From Agathobacter sp. (lineage in GTDB: Bacteria > Bacillota_A > Clostridia > Lachnospirales > Lachnospiraceae), in the NCBI GenBank assembly GCA_017936725.1, contig JAGBEZ010000153.1, positions 1-6,509 on the forward strand: DNA of 6,509 bases, read 5' to 3'. A program made the translations under genes and the position numbers. Within the stretch, counting starts at the first letter, position 1. The number at the start of each line of letters is the position of its first letter. Positions 5,503 to 6,509 of the stretch are shown here, piece by piece. The notes under the pieces were generated by a model. The model saw only the letters and a list, made by a program, of their open reading frames with translations, was not told where the DNA came from and made no database searches.

Positions 5503-6509
5503 TAACATTTTGTATCAACCACATTTTTTATCTGATCTATCGCATATAGCGGTATGTTTACAAGCCATTCTTCTTTTTTATAATCTGACATGGATGTGCG
5601 GACAGAAACTTCTGGCGAAAACCTCTCGTGATATGTTTTTAAACTCTTAGCTCTCAAATTAACATCTGCCTTTACTTCAACTGGCACAATTCTTTCGCCT
5701 GTATCAACAACAAAGTCCACTTCGCACGAACCTCTGTCATTTGTATAATAATAAACATCTAAATCCTCAATCGTTTTCAACTGCTGGCAAACATATTGCT
5801 CCGTAAGAGCACCCTTAAATTCTACAAATAGTGCATTACCATCAAGCAAAGCACTTTGGTGAATTCCAGCCATGCAGCCAAGGAGTCCCACATCTACCAC
5901 AAAGAGCTTAAATGCTTTCAAATCCTCATATGCCCGTAAAGGAATGCCTGCTGTATTGACACGGCTGACTTTGTGCACAAGACCACAGTCAAAAAGCCAC
6001 ATAATTGCCGTTTCATATTCTTTTGCACGAGCACCTTCTCGAACAAGTCCATAAATAAACTTCTTGTTTTCTTTCGCAAGTTGAGACGGAATACTATTCC
6101 ACAACATACGTAATCTCGGAACGATTTCATGCGGTGCATGCTTAGAAAAATCTTGTTCGTAAGCTGCAAGGATTCGCTTTTGAATTTCACGAACCTCATT
6201 AAAATCTTTACTCTCTGCGAAACTCTGTACTGCTTCCGGCATGCCTCCCACAAAGTAATACTGCTTCAAAGCATCCATATAGGTCTGCTTAAAGCTTGTA
6301 ATCATCTGAAAATCTTTCTTTTCAAGTAATTCGGCAAATTGTTTTTTGTCCGTAGCCATCAAAAACTCCTTGAAAGAAAGAGGATACAGTTTCAAAAAAT
6401 CCACCTTTCCCACTGGGAAGGATGTGCCTTGATGTAATGCGATACCAAGCAAAGAACCCGCACAAACGATATGATACTGTGGCGCATTTTCATAAAAATA
6501 TTTAAGAGA
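5502..6509 (-). CDS. AAA-family ATPase with DUF4143 C-terminal region, 5' end outside window
   Basis: The frame stays open to the right edge, giving 335 visible residues; numbering here counts from the edge. The first residues (LKYFYENAPQYHIVCAGSLLG) are the end of an AAA_14-type ATPase domain with the sensor-like GSLLG; Walker A and B motifs must lie beyond the window. The rest is DUF4143: GGMPEAVQ (88-95), IPSQLAKENKKFIY (140-153), FKLFVVDVGLL (200-210) and the end block CEVDFVV...VPVEVKA (262-281). Glu263/Asp265 and Glu278-x-Lys280 have the spacing of a PD-(D/E)XK nuclease-like core. Proteins of this kind are common in anaerobes and often present in many copies per genome; their job is poorly known, with nucleic-acid or mobile-element roles proposed. 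A TTG at 6452 could be mistaken for a start but lies inside the ATPase domain. Nothing in the protein ties it to sugar metabolism, yet it ends 12 bases before the epimerase. Confidence 0.9.
   Translation of the reverse strand, partial: SLKYFYENAPQYHIVCAGSLLGIALHQGTSFPVGKVDFLKLYPLSFKEFLMATDKKQFAELLEKKDFQMITSFKQTYMDALKQYYFVGGMPEAVQSFAESKDFNEVREIQKRILAAYEQDFSKHAPHEIVPRLRMLWNSIPSQLAKENKKFIYGLVREGARAKEYETAIMWLFDCGLVHKVSRVNTAGIPLRAYEDLKAFKLFVVDVGLLGCMAGIHQSALLDGNALFVEFKGALTEQYVCQQLKTIEDLDVYYYTNDRGSCEVDFVVDTGERIVPVEVKADVNLRAKSLKTYHERFSPEVSVRTSMSDYKKEEWLVNIPLYAIDQIKNVVDTKC

Noticed and set aside
6450..6452. TTG start giving a 316-residue ATPase fragment
   Set aside because: The codon lies inside the conserved AGSLLG segment, and the frame continues with family-like sequence to the window edge, so the true start is outside.
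5502..6509. Base-composition break suggesting recent acquisition of the ATPase gene
   Set aside because: One 60-base row near its 3' end is low in G+C (about 30%), but another row is about 42%, the same as a row counted in the epimerase gene. There is no consistent break.

Overview
The window holds six genes, all on the minus strand, packed head to tail and read from right to left. Two run off the edges. Gaps between genes are 12, 21, 42, 34 and 5 bases. I see no convincing internal promoter or terminator, so this looks like one stretch of a polycistronic transcript. The content (UDP-uronic acid synthesis plus a three-helix LCP protein) points to a capsule or exopolysaccharide locus of a Gram-positive, probably a Clostridia member such as a Lachnospiraceae species. 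That placement is judged from protein style, moderate base composition and purine-rich ribosome sites, not from a database match.

In transcription order: (1) 6509-5502, the 3' part of an AAA ATPase with a DUF4143 C-terminal region, unrelated in function to sugars; (2) 5489-4422, a UDP-glucuronate 4-epimerase of the SDR family; (3) 4400-3159, UDP-glucose 6-dehydrogenase (ugd); (4) 3116-1959, an uncharacterised NTP_transf_5-type nucleotidyltransferase; (5) 1924-368, an LCP (LytR-CpsA-Psr) phosphotransferase with three membrane helices and an extra extracytoplasmic domain; (6) 362-1, the N-terminal part of an S24/S26 peptidase-fold protein with a Ser/His rather than Ser/Lys arrangement and no N-terminal membrane anchor.

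The sugar genes fit together: Ugd oxidises UDP-glucose to UDP-glucuronate, the epimerase converts this to UDP-galacturonate, and the LCP protein would attach the finished polymer to the cell wall. No glycosyltransferase, flippase, polymerase or chain-length regulator lies in the window, so the rest of the locus must be outside it. The least explained part is the left end, where the nucleotidyltransferase, the LCP protein and the Ser/His peptidase-like protein are adjacent, the last two with 5-base spacing. This is the best candidate for an undescribed activity, but the sequence does not show what it does.

No RNA gene, insertion sequence, CRISPR array or attachment site was found, and no gene-free stretch exceeds 42 bases.
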